Shown here: piece by piece, positions 46,103 to 57,600 of the stretch
Layout of the letters: every line of letters starts with the position of its first letter
Numbering within the stretch: the first letter of the stretch is position 1
Source: Ceriagrion tenellum
Taxonomy: Eukaryota > Arthropoda > Insecta > Odonata > Coenagrionidae
Reading direction: 5' to 3'
Length of the DNA stretch: 64,000 bases
Assembly (NCBI GenBank): GCA_963169105.1
Contig: OY720633.1
Span: forward strand, 34,674,795-34,738,794
The notes under the pieces: model-generated
Told to the model about the DNA's origin: nothing
The model's input: the letters and a program-made list of their open reading frames with translations, nothing else
The model's database searches: none
Program-made: the position numbers and the translations under genes

Positions 46103-48294
46103 TTAACCCGTCGTTGGTCGCGCTATGGTCTTTTCCCCGTACTTTGTATCATTATGTGCACCATCTTACGAGGACTTCGGGGATCCAGTTCATATCCTAT
46201 GTATACCTTCCACACACTTTTTACTTTGTATCACAAAATCCACACGTCATTCGCTCGAAGTTTGTGGCGAGTGATGCACTCCAACATTTAGTTCGGTTTT
46301 TTAGACCATAACGCGAGCACTCACGTTACTCCGTCGGTCATTTTGACCAGGGCGCAAGCAACGGTGCTGGCGAAAATACGTCGAGGAATGTATTTGAAAC
46401 CGTGAATAGCTTTTCTAATTTTACGCTCTTAGCCTGTGTACAAGCCTTTGAAGTACTAAATGAAGTGCCACGGCCACACTATGAAAAAATTTTACAATTT
46501 ACAAGCCAAATTTCCATATTTTAGCTGGAGTTTTCCTGAGGAATCGAGGCAAAACAAGTAAGGAAACATCGTTGCAGTTTAAGATTTTAACTTAGATCCA
46601 GTAATGTAAGTTATATCGGTTTCAAACACTTTGCTTGAAAATTAAATTTGAGAATAATAAACGTGTAGTTATTATGTCGGATTCATCGACTAAATTTTTT
46701 TTTCTCCTGGCGGAATTTTAGTCTTAGTGCACAAGATGGACCCGTATGAGGAAAATTAGGCGAAAATTTTGGAAATGTTTCGATCCGTCCCGAATAAGGA
46801 AATTCCAGAATTTGACGAGGTTGATGACAGTGATTCCGATGAAATGTACGACTCAAATCACAATTCTGACACGGACGAGAACGGTGAAGACCTTACTGCC
46901 ATAGATGGACGAGGGAATACAGCGCTTTTTTATCTAGGTCGGGACAAAAAAAGCAAATGGTCCAAGAAGCCCCCTTCAAGTGCTAGAACTCGTGCTCACA
47001 ATATTGTGACTTGTTTGCCTGGTGTTTGTATGCCAGCTAAAACCGCTAAAATATAGCCAATAAGCAACGATCGACGAGATGCTGGAGGGCTTTAGAGGGT
47101 GCTGTGCTTATCGAGTTTACATGAGAAATAAGCCGGCCAAGTACAGCTTTAAAATTTACTAAATCGTCGATGTCAAGAATTTCTGTGTCTCTAACATGGA
47201 AATATATCCCGGTAAACAACCAGATGGCCCTTTCAAGTATTCTAAAGCACCTTTTGATATTGTAAGTCGCTTAGTATCACCAATCTCGGGGACTGGGCGC
47301 AACATCACTATGGATAACTGGTTTTCATCTGTTTCCCTGGCGGATTCTTAGCTAAAAAACTGTAACCTCACCATAGTAGGCAATATGCGGCAAAACAAAA
47401 GGGAACTACCCCTTTCTTTCACACAAAAGAAAAACAGAACTCAATATTCTAGTGTTTTTGGCTTTGATCAAAATAAAACATTTCTGTCTTACGCGCCTAA
47501 AAAAGATAAGACCATAATTCTCCTCTCTACTTTTCACCATGATGTTGCAGTAGATGATACAGAGGAGGAGAAGCCCGAGATAATAAGGTTATATAACAGC
47601 ACCAAGGGAGGAGTGGACACAGTGGATGAGATGAAGGCCACGTACACGGTTTATAGGATTTCGAGGCGTTGGCTTCTTCGAATTATTTTCACTTTGATGG
47701 ACATTGCTGGAATAAATTCACACGTGATACATGCTTACAGCACCAACTTAAAAACTGACAGACGTACTTATTTGAAACAGCTAGGGTTTTCTTTATTGAA
47801 TGACTTCATAGTAGTGAGATCTTCCCTGTATACTCAGCCTATCAACCTCAGTAGTCAAGTTAGAAGGTATGCAGGTTTACCTGAAGCTGAGCCTAAGAGA
47901 CCACGTCGTGAGGTAACGGGGAGATGTGGATTCTGTCCTTCAGTCAAAAACTGTAATACACAAACTCAGTGCAAGAGTTGTGATACATATATTTGCCAGG
48001 AAAGTTCACATGTGATACGTACGGGATGTGCTATTGTTGGAAACGAAGAAAATTGATAAGTTTTGTATGTTTTATTCTCGGCGATAAAATTTCAGATTGT
48101 TCAATAAAATGTACCCATATTTTAAGTTATCTGAGGGAATAAAATATAAAACAGTATTTTAAACGATTTTTTTTACTGACAACAGAAATTTGACATTAAA
48201 ATTTCTACCACAAACGTCGCTCCCAAATTACGGGGAATCGACCATAGCGCGACCAATGGTGTGACTATGGGCGGCGCGACTAACGCCGGGTTAA
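46103..48294 (+). mobile_element. piggyBac-family transposon, inactive
   Basis: 2,192 bp between TTAA at 46103-46106 and TTAA at 48291-48294. Ends: left CCCGTCGTTGGTCGCGCT, right (inverted) CCCGGCGTTAGTCGCGCC, 15 of 18 alike. A 17-bp word, TTGGTCGCGCTATGGTC, overlaps the left end and recurs inverted about 30 bp inside the right end. It encloses a broken transposase. Confidence 0.93.
46736..48056 (+). pseudogene. piggyBac transposase, broken
   Basis: It starts ATG at 46736, with a TAG eight codons in. The acidic N-terminus (EFDEVDDSDSDEMYDSNHNS) is followed by KWSKKPPSSARTR. Near 47050 a deletion with frame change removes roughly 100 residues or more, including the region up to the first catalytic Asp. 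From 47070 one frame resumes: IDEMLEGFRG, VYMRNKPAKYS, then TMDNWFSSVSLA (second catalytic Asp, about 47313) and GGVDTVDEM (third, about 47620). In-frame stops lie near 47160 and 47350. The last 223 codons are open and end in a cysteine-rich domain (CGFCPSVKNC, QCKSCDTYIC), as in piggyBac. The open C-terminus and neat ends suggest moderate age. Confidence 0.9.
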
Positions 48295-48510
48295 GGATAC
48301 AAAAAAAAATTATCTTTTACAATCATAGGTGTACCAAATTAGTGGTAGGGTTGGCTTCTGTCAGGGATGCTGACACGGTGTTTCCTCCCACGACACCCCC
48401 TTATCACTTAAGATGAGGTTGAACCAAACAGTCTCATCCTTATAACCAGTCAGAAAAATGTAGAGAATATAAAATAGAGGAAAATGACTGCAATAAAAAT
48501 GCAGGAGGGG

Positions 48511-49038
48511 TAGAGATGGGAAGTTCTGAAAATTACTGCAGTAATTTTTGTAAATTGCTATGGTATTTTACGTGGTATTTACCGCAGCCCCTGAATATTA
48601 CAGTAATTTTCACTCATTTTCGCCTCTGGCTCGCATATTTTTCATACCAATTTATTCCAAACATTATTTCAAGCAAAGTGTACGTATATTTCTACAATCT
48701 TTATTATAAGTAAAGGCTCGTACAACTCATTTGTTGAATATTTGTGGGGCTATCGTGTTAACGGTTTGAACAAAAATTTCTCATACCAAATAAAAGAATG
48801 CCAAAGTGCGTGTCAGCAGCCTTATTTGCTTTTAATTTTTGTTATTTCTAATACATAAATGTAACAATAATAATGATACAATTGCCATTAATCCCTAGCT
48901 AATGCTGTTGACTTTCCTATTAAATTCTCTATTGGCCATTCATTGCAGAAAATTAAAAATTACCGGATAGTTATGCTCATTTTCGAAAGTAAGCATTATT
49001 TACCTCAAATGAGTATTACGGTAATTTACCCATCTCTA
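48511..49038. mobile_element. hAT-like non-autonomous element, 528 bp
   Basis: Its ends are TAGAGATGGG and its inverse CCCATCTCTA, flanked by the 8-mers AGGAGGGG (48503-48510) and AGTAGGGG (49039-49046), alike at 7 of 8. The inner ends share AAATTAC(C/T)G. The 8-bp duplication and short ends fit hAT. No transposase. Confidence 0.7.
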
Positions 49039-49046
49039 AGTAGGGG

Positions 49047-52000
49047 GCAACCCATTCCTATTTGTCTTGGTGGGGGGCACAAAAACCCCAGGGAACTACT
49101 AATTTCAATATTCTATTGTTTGCATGGATTTTCTCCAGTTATCAGGTAGTATGCTTACGTGATAAGCATTTATGCACAACTAATTAATTACAATTTAATA
49201 TCTTTCTATATTACCTTAAATTAACCTTATTTTTTACTTTCAGTGGTATTTTATCATTTATTTCCCTCACATTTCATTCAATCAACTTGTCTGGCAATTT
49301 TTTCTTATAATAAATAGCATGCAATTTTATTCCCTTACTTTTCAGCACCAAATCATGATATTGATGTTTTATAACATCTATCTACTATTTCACTTCATTT
49401 TTACATCATGAAGCAATAAATTCATACTATTTCTTCGTCCTTCACTGGAAAGTTTTTCCTTTTATTCTTAGAAAAACTGGAACAATCAATGAACTTGAAA
49501 TAATTTGGCAGCCCCAAAGTTCTTAAGTCTTTTGTTCCTAGTAAACATAAATATTTTAAGTATTTTAGAGGTGTAACAAATGTATTAAATAACCTATTTA
49601 GTGTCATTAAGGCTTCAAACCTTAATCATTTTCATCAGATTTCCTATACCTAGAAAAAATTGTATATTATGTGACTGGCAACACTAACCTATTTAGGTTT
49701 CTCGAATAGACTTTTTAGAAAGTAAAGAATGTTTTGAAATCAAGCTATTCAAAATACAGGTAAAAGTATAATTATATAATTTCTTTATGCTTTGGATACA
49801 GTTTTTCGCCAATTATTAGTTAATAATGTTGATGAGATACTTTTTATAGCTAAGATAAATTTATAAATGAGATAAAAATATTTTCACAGGTAGTTGGAAA
49901 GAGCCTATTTGCTAAGATTTTACTTTTATAATAAAAAAATTTTTTTCTTGAATTTCTTTTAGAATTGTATGCTAGCGGTAACAAAATAAATCTATGTGAA
50001 GCAGTCCTAAGCCATCACATCTCACATCATTAAGCAGTGTTAGGCCTGAAAGACTTAAGCATTCAATTAAATAGATAGTATTGTCTCACTTTAATATGTC
50101 TTTACAATGAAATGACTTAAAATGTTTAATTTAGTAAAAATACAAGATCTACTTCATTTTCTTCAGAGTTGTTGCAAGGGTGGGGTGGTTAGCCCATGTA
50201 TCACAAAGTATCCCTTTGTGCTCATAATTTACTGTGAGAGATGGTGAGTAGTCTCTCTCTTTGAGAACGGAAACCTTGTCCATTCTAGCCATCAGTGTTT
50301 GCAGCTAATGTGATAGCTTTGCATTCCATCATCATGTAGAAAGTTGAATTTAGTTTATACCATTTATAGTGCTCAGCTTTTTTATTCATATTTGCAAACT
50401 CACACACTTCACAATTTGCCGAACTTAAATAAGCACAAAATTTCATCTTCAGCAAAATTCATATCAATGGAGATGTGCTTTATAAATCAACGATAAACAA
50501 GTGAAAAGTTTACTCATTTTCTGCAATTGTTTGCTTAGTGTGCCATTATGATATTGCTTTGTTCGATTTTTGGTGAGTCATGGAAGAATGAAACCGTTTC
50601 ACCTCTCACTCATGATTGGCCCAGCAAAGTATGTGGTATGGTCTATTATTGCGATTTTGCTTATCACTGGCCAAAGCATTCAACCACTCATCAAGTATTC
50701 AAGAGTGAATATGAGTAGCATTATTAAAATATGCTTGGACCTTAGTGGATTCCTTGCTTTAAAATGATGATATGAAGTTCATCTAGCTGGCATTATGGAA
50801 ATTATCTTTTGGAGTTTCTGTTTGCTAGAACTGCTAAGAGTATATCAAAGAATTGAAATGGGTTGGTAGTGATAAAAAACACTCCTGTCAAGTTGGTATT
50901 TATTCAACCTATTTGCAATCCTGAACATATGATTTTCAATTTCCTAAGTACTTCTAGACAGCAGCATAACACCAATGATTTTCTTATGGCAATTTTTAAC
51001 TTTGATTAATATTTTGACAGACCTGGGTTGTGGCTACCAATGCCACTCTGTTAAACTACACATTGAACACTATTTATTTAAGTAGTTGGTTAAATAAAAT
51101 GGATAATTTGGTATATGTAACTGTCTCACAAGGTCACTAAAGTACTGTTGTTTAATTTATGGAATTGTAACAGTTCAAATAATTAATTTATAATGTTCTA
51201 AATGTAGTCATTTTTTAGTTAGAAATTAGTTGTTTTGTTTGTACTTAGCTCTTGATCAGTACTCTCAGTTTATAGGCTTTCAGAAAATGTTTAATAATAT
51301 ATTTTGACAATTTTTTTGAAATTCTTCAAGTGACTTGCCCTTGCAGATTGGTTATCCTTGTATATTATATGCAATTCTGTCAATAAAAATAAACACGAGG
51401 TGCTTATAAAGGATTATGATAAGTATCTTTTGTCCAATAAAAATTGCCTACATACAAAAAACTTTAGTTTGAAGCCTTCTAAATGTTTGTACATATGAAA
51501 TGTGATATTAGTCTACACCGTACTTATTCACTTTTTTTGAAAACATAAAACACATACAAATTCAATTAATGAAACTATTTGTCTGTATCAGTTCGCATAA
51601 CTGACATCATAACATTCACTTTTGGATTTGACCCTCACACCATTCAAAAAACTATTCCTGGTGAAAATACGGAATTGTGATTTTTGTAAACAAATTTATC
51701 CCATACTTTCCTATCCTTGAATGAATGAAGTGAATTGTATGCTGTATTACATTCACATGAGCATTTCACTTATGCTCTTGTTGCAGACTTCTCATAATAA
51801 TCTCCCTAAGAACCTTTTCTTTTACTCTCACTCATGATCGACCTTCACAGTTCTTTCAATCACCATAACCTCAACCCTTCACTTCATTCAGTTCTATCCT
51901 CTTTCATAATGTAGTTTGTATATTTACTCACATTCTTTCTCTCAACAAGACCTGACCAACAAAGGGCACTTCCATTAATGCTAGTCCTCTACTGGAATTA

Positions 52001-54505
52001 ATTTGACAATTTCATGATCCTAATGCTTATTGCCTTATCCTTTTACTCTTTTTGAAAGACACACTTTCATTCTTTTATTTACCAGCAAACACCTACAGCC
52101 CAAGCTATACAATTGGTATTCTCCTAGCAATCATAGCCCATCCTGCCATCTTTACAACCATTTATGTAATTCATGTCAACAAATAATAAGCACTCTGTAC
52201 AATGCCACACACTTTTTATTTCACCATCCCATTTGAGTGACTTAAAAGCATCATTTTCAAGGCAAATATATTCAAAATTTAACAATCCCTTAAAGTGGTG
52301 TGGTAGATAAATGTGTACGGAGGGGGAAGGGTGGAGTTTCAATAGCACTGCCACAAAATAATGGGTAGTAGAAACACACATTTTATTTTGCCGGATTGTG
52401 TTTTGTCTTCTTGTAAGATTACTCAGGGATGGTTACTTTTCCCTTAAATTCTCAATAGGGCTAGGATATCTTTATTGAGAAGTATACATATGGTATTGTG
52501 TACAAGATTTTTGACCATACCTGCAATTGGCTTCTTTGGGAAGACTTAGTGGACACCTATACATTGCACCCACCAAATAACTCTTAATAGCTTTCACTTA
52601 TCATAATGGTCACAGAAAGTGAGGCCCTCAAACAATGGCATACACTCAAGAGTCACATGTCAATGTACCTTAGAAGACTACTGTAAGAACATGAGGAGCA
52701 TTGCTGGAGAAGCATGCTTACTCATAATGTCATGTAAGTGAGTGGACGAAGCAGGACTCCTTGATGAGGAATGTTTTAGATTAGAGCTTGCAATCAGGTA
52801 GAAGGGAAGACCAAACAGCTAGCAAGCGGAGAGTCATGGAACTGAGGGAAAATGAAACATCCTCTGAGGTGAGTCAAACCAGGTAATACCATTACATAGA
52901 CACTACATTGGAGAGAGAGGAAACATTCAACTCTTCTACATGTGTCCTCGGAGTTTTGAAAGGACATTTAGAATTAGCTTTTGGTGGCCCTGAATCCAGG
53001 AGCCCTTTACCTCCATTATCGAAGTTAATGTACTCTGGGTAATAGAGTATATATCAATAAGCTGGGGATCCCAACGAATATTGGCGTTTCTTATGATATT
53101 ATTCAGCCTCAGCGACTTGAGCTTTCTTAATTTAACTTAATCCTATTAGCTATCCCCTGCAAGTTTACACATGGGTAGCTCCCAATAGAGAGCCAGAGTG
53201 GGGACATTTTGACTGCTTCAGAGTACCACAACACCCTATTCTCTTGTTCTTGACAACGTTTCATGCCCATAGCAGGACACTTAATCAGATCAGGTCCATT
53301 TTCCAAATGTTGGAAATTGACCTATATGTATCTTGCACTCAACGTGACCTCCTGGTACCCCTACCGATCAGCATGGAGGGCACCAATTTAGGCAGGCATA
53401 GGGTCAAAGTCTTTTCCAGGAGTTGTGAAGCCTGAGGCTGAATCTATGTTGAAATTTTCTTTCTACTAGTATTACTTCTTGGACAAGGCAATGGAATTGA
53501 TGCTTTTGCATAGCCAAGACTCATGCATTGCTAATTATGATTTGATATCCACAGTTGGGGAATATACACTTTGTGACTACTGACTGTCAGGGCACTCATT
53601 TGCTTGTTACTATCATACAGTAGAAGGACAGTAAGTCCTTCCTTGTAACCTTGTGGTGATATCGGACAGTATTACTAATATTACTGCTACTGTTTACAGT
53701 TTTAAACATTCCCTACTTTTTTTTTTTAATATGAAAGATCTTCAGGTTCAGAGGACTACAGATGCTGATGGAATTGTTAAAAGCAGTCAAAATTGTACAC
53801 CAACAAAACTAAAAAAGAAACTAAAAAAATGAGGTAGAGTAGATACAAAAAACAAAACAAAAATTAGTGGCGTTGAAGTGGAAGGATAAGCATGACATCT
53901 GAATACTCATGATAAAACATTCAGAAGTAATGCAAAAATGGAAAGAGAAAAGACATGAGAAATAGGAGTAAAAACTGTCCAGGAACACCGCCCCTTACCC
54001 ACAACCTGTTTAAAGCAGTACCACACCCTGCTCAATTACTAAATAAAGTTGAAGAGAGCACCAATATCGACAATAGCTTGGCGAAAGGAAAATGCCATTT
54101 TTTCAAATACAGCTTAAACATTTTCAAACACCATACATATTTTTTGGAATTTTGGAAAAAAAGAGAAATTATAGCTCTAGTACTACTTAAGTCCAGCAGT
54201 CACAAAATCTACAAAGCAGGCAAAAATAATGCACGCTGAGGGATTTAAATACCCCAGTTTAAAACCACCTAAAACAGGTAAAACCTCTAATTTTCAAAAT
54301 TCATACTATAGTCATAAGTGAAACCATCATGAATTCAACAATTTCCTTAGTTTTTTACTAAAAGCCTGCTTGCAGTATGAAGGGCAATGTCAACAACACA
54401 AGTATAAGAATTAAATGTCTTTTTATTGGACAAAGTTAGACTGCAGCCTACTCAGCACTTACCACGGAAAAAATCAGTGCAAAGTATAGTCAACATTTTT
54501 TCAAT
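49047..54505. other. Gene-free stretch
   Basis: Short ORFs here carry no recognised motif, and I see no splice-supported exon. Apart from the hairpin at 49.6 kb nothing stands out. Confidence 0.45.
49610..49640 (-). other. TGATGA hairpin relic
   Basis: The minus strand reads CTGATGAAAATG, then ATTAAGG-TTTGAAG-CCTTAAT (a 7-bp stem). No GAAA box follows. Confidence 0.3.
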
Positions 54506-54511
54506 TTTATT
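54506..54511 (-). terminator. Poly(A) signal of Csl4
   Basis: AATAAA on the minus strand, 58 bases after the Csl4 stop codon. A second one lies at 54422-54427. Confidence 0.6.
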
Positions 54512-54568
54512 CAGTTAAGTTCAAATTTAAAAGAGAAAAATAATATATTTACATTTCATTCACTTATA

Positions 54569-54699
54569 TTAACTTCCTTCTTTGGAAGCACCGTCAATAG
54601 GTATAGTTTCTGGAACCACCTTAGCCACCTTTCTAGGTTCCTTATTATATGTTTTAGGGCACTGCATTTCTGTCCAACTGACAGGAACCATTGAAACTC
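54569..54699 (-). CDS. Csl4: Csl4 last coding exon
   Basis: The acceptor is TCCACAG|GAG. Encodes VSMVPVSWTEMQCPKTYNKE and RKVAKVVPE, then a short species-specific tail ending in TAA at 54569-54571. Its two cysteine-region residues and VSW match the family C-terminus. Confidence 0.94.
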
Positions 54700-57600
54700 C
54701 TGTGGAAGGAATTATACTTTTAAGCAAACAAGTATGTACCACTAAAAATATTTATCTATATAGGCTTGGTGAGACCATTAATCACTTTGATGTAAAATAC
54801 AGAAAAAATAACTATAGTTTACACGATACAAAAAGTTGGGGATTGAAATGTCAAGTGGATCATACAATGATACTGAATAAATTAAAATTATAGGGTGATT
54901 TAGCACTAATAGTAATTTTTTATGCTCTTGTATTGATTATTTCCATGCATCAAAAAATCTAATAAGGTCGTTAAGCCACAATGGAATTTTATTCAAGAAT
55001 TTACCCTGAATGAGAAACTTAGGAAGAATTGAATTTTATTTAACATCAAGATAGTAACTTTTCTCAATCTCAAATCTCCCTGCAAGAGAAAGGGGCTACA
55101 TCAGACTAGAAAGATGAGTAGCATTTTATTTGCTACCAGGAATGTATGGTCAATTCATTGGCCAAAGGGTTAAAGCCCCCATGAGATTCAAAGTGGAAGA
55201 GGACGTCTAGGTAGCTTAATTGGTTAGACCACTCGGCATGAAATCGAGGGATCTTGGTTCAATTCCCAGCCCAGGCAAATGATTTTTCCACTGTGAATTT
55301 CACACAATTGTGAATTCTTTTAGCTACTCACCTGCCGTGCCAAATACCATACTCGATGCTGTGCATTTGGATTCAAACAGTCCTGTAACAATCCATATCA
55401 TTCAGATTCGAACTGTTCAAATCTTCACAAATGCTCAGGGATGGAAAATGACATGGGAAAATTATGGGAAATCAGACAGGCATACCTGTTGTAGCCACTG
55501 ACTCAAGAGTCACAACCCTGAAAGCCTGGTTCACTACATATAATGAAAACAAGGAACCATCAACTAACCATGAACTTTCCTCTAACCTTCTATTCTCTGC
55601 CCTGTATCTAATCCTTGGAGATCTGTTAATCCAAAACATGTTTACTATCTCCTATCACCTTTTCTCTTTCACCCAATAGAAAAATTATGCATCCTTACCA
55701 TACAAGGAGTGCCCGTAATCTTTCTTCTGACTAAGGCATTAACATGAGTCATGCTAAACAAGGTCATGCCCAATCCTTAGCGTGACACTCCAAATCTCCA
55801 TGTACCCGTTACAATTTGATCAGTATTGGTATCCTCTCCTTTTTTGGAGCTACCAGTCCCAGCAACCCTATCTCACGTTGACAGCGTAGGTTGACAAATT
55901 CAAGGCTGCAATGTGATTGTGAGAGACGATTCTCATATCTTAAACATAAGGTCTTACTGCTGTTGGAAAACTAACTCAAATTTTCATCCACTTACTGAAG
56001 TAGACAAAACATTGAAATCATGGAGTGATTTGGTAATCACATTTAAATACGAAGTAGCTCAATATTTAACCTCAACAAAGAAGGAAAATGAAGAAACCAA
56101 TCGATCAAATTATGTTCCATCTGTCTCTCAACTACCGCAAAATGCAATGATGGTGAAAGGATTAAACAAGTAAAGATTAGAATAATAATCTTATTTTGTA
56201 TTCAAGTAATTTCTTGAATAGAACTGAATTATAAGCACAAATCATCAAAATGAGAAGAGACTTGGGGATGTTTATAGTTCATTCTAGAACTTTAATGGGC
56301 AAAATTTTATTTTGCATTCGAGTAATTTCTTGAATAGAACTGAATTATAAGCAGAAATCATCTAAATGAGAAGAGACTTGGGAATGTTTATGGTTCATTC
56401 AAGAATTTTCATGGGCGATGTAGCATCAATAAGAACTGGTTTGGGAAATTGCAATCATTGACAGTGAAGGCATTTCCTTGGTGCCAGATGAATCACCATC
56501 ATTGCAAATTTATGGGTTCACATAGATGATACAATTGAAGTAAGTACTACTTGAAGTGTAGTTGATTCAACTACCATTGTAACAATGGCCAAGGTTAAAA
56601 ACAAATGGCCCTCTCAAGCACCCATAGGAGTCAATCCTCTTTACTAACCATGAATTAAATAAAACGAATTCTTTTACATATTATTTTAACACTCACTGTA
56701 ATGCACCACTTTAGCTATATACATGTTTTTTATACTGGGCATAATTACTTAAATTTTGCCAATACATTGATGCTGACTTAAAAGCATTTGCAAACGGAAT
56801 AATGAAGTAATAGGTATTTTATGATTCTTTAATGTGTAAATGAATTTTTTATGCTTTCACAAAAAACAACAATAATGCTTTTTAACACATTGTCAAAGAC
56901 TGTAATAGTTATGGGAAACTTTTTTCACCATTAATTAAACACGTTCAAAAACACTAAGTACTGATTCTTCCCACCCGCTGACTATGTAATATTGAGTTAT
57001 TATTGTAGCATCCATTTGTTAGAAACTATCATGCTTATTTCCCTCCGTGTATGTCAGTACAACACAAAAACAACATTCAACATGAACCAGTCAATCTATC
57101 AGTTATAAGAAGCCTATGGACTCTAGGATTCAAGCTACAACATCCTGGTATTAGCAAAGAGGAGGGAAAGGGAAAAAAGACAAACAAGAATGGGACATGA
57201 GAGGCAAAGATAATTTTTCCAAAATATCACTCACTACACTATTTGGGAAGTATGCATTTTCAATGGTGAAGGGGAATGATCTGGGAAGACATGGTCATTA
57301 AAACATTAATGACTAGTGTAGATAAACAACTCAAAGTTTCAAGGAAATCCAACATCTAACCCTTACATCCTAGGTGCAACACTTAGGTTGAAGTCACAAC
57401 TGTCCACGTTCCATTTGAGCTTCACAAAATCTTAGAGACACACAAATTTTGTAGAAGCACTTTTTATGTTCTAGAACTCTATGACCTAACTTTTGGGTAT
57501 GTTTGACCCGTGTAGGTTGCTGCACATGTATTACAATAAATAACTTCACCACTAACACACTACAATATTGTAGACAAGTTAAACATTATATTTTTTATCA

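Noticed and set aside
50570..50767. 65-residue ORF with hydrophobic segment
   Set aside because: No family resemblance, no splice context, and chance length in AT-rich DNA.
54582..54893. 103-residue plus-strand ORF
   Set aside because: It overlaps, in antisense, the last Csl4 exon, which has family similarity, splice site and poly(A) signal.
55203..55280. Functional tRNA gene
   Set aside because: A and B boxes are good but the acceptor stem does not pair and a SINE-like body follows.
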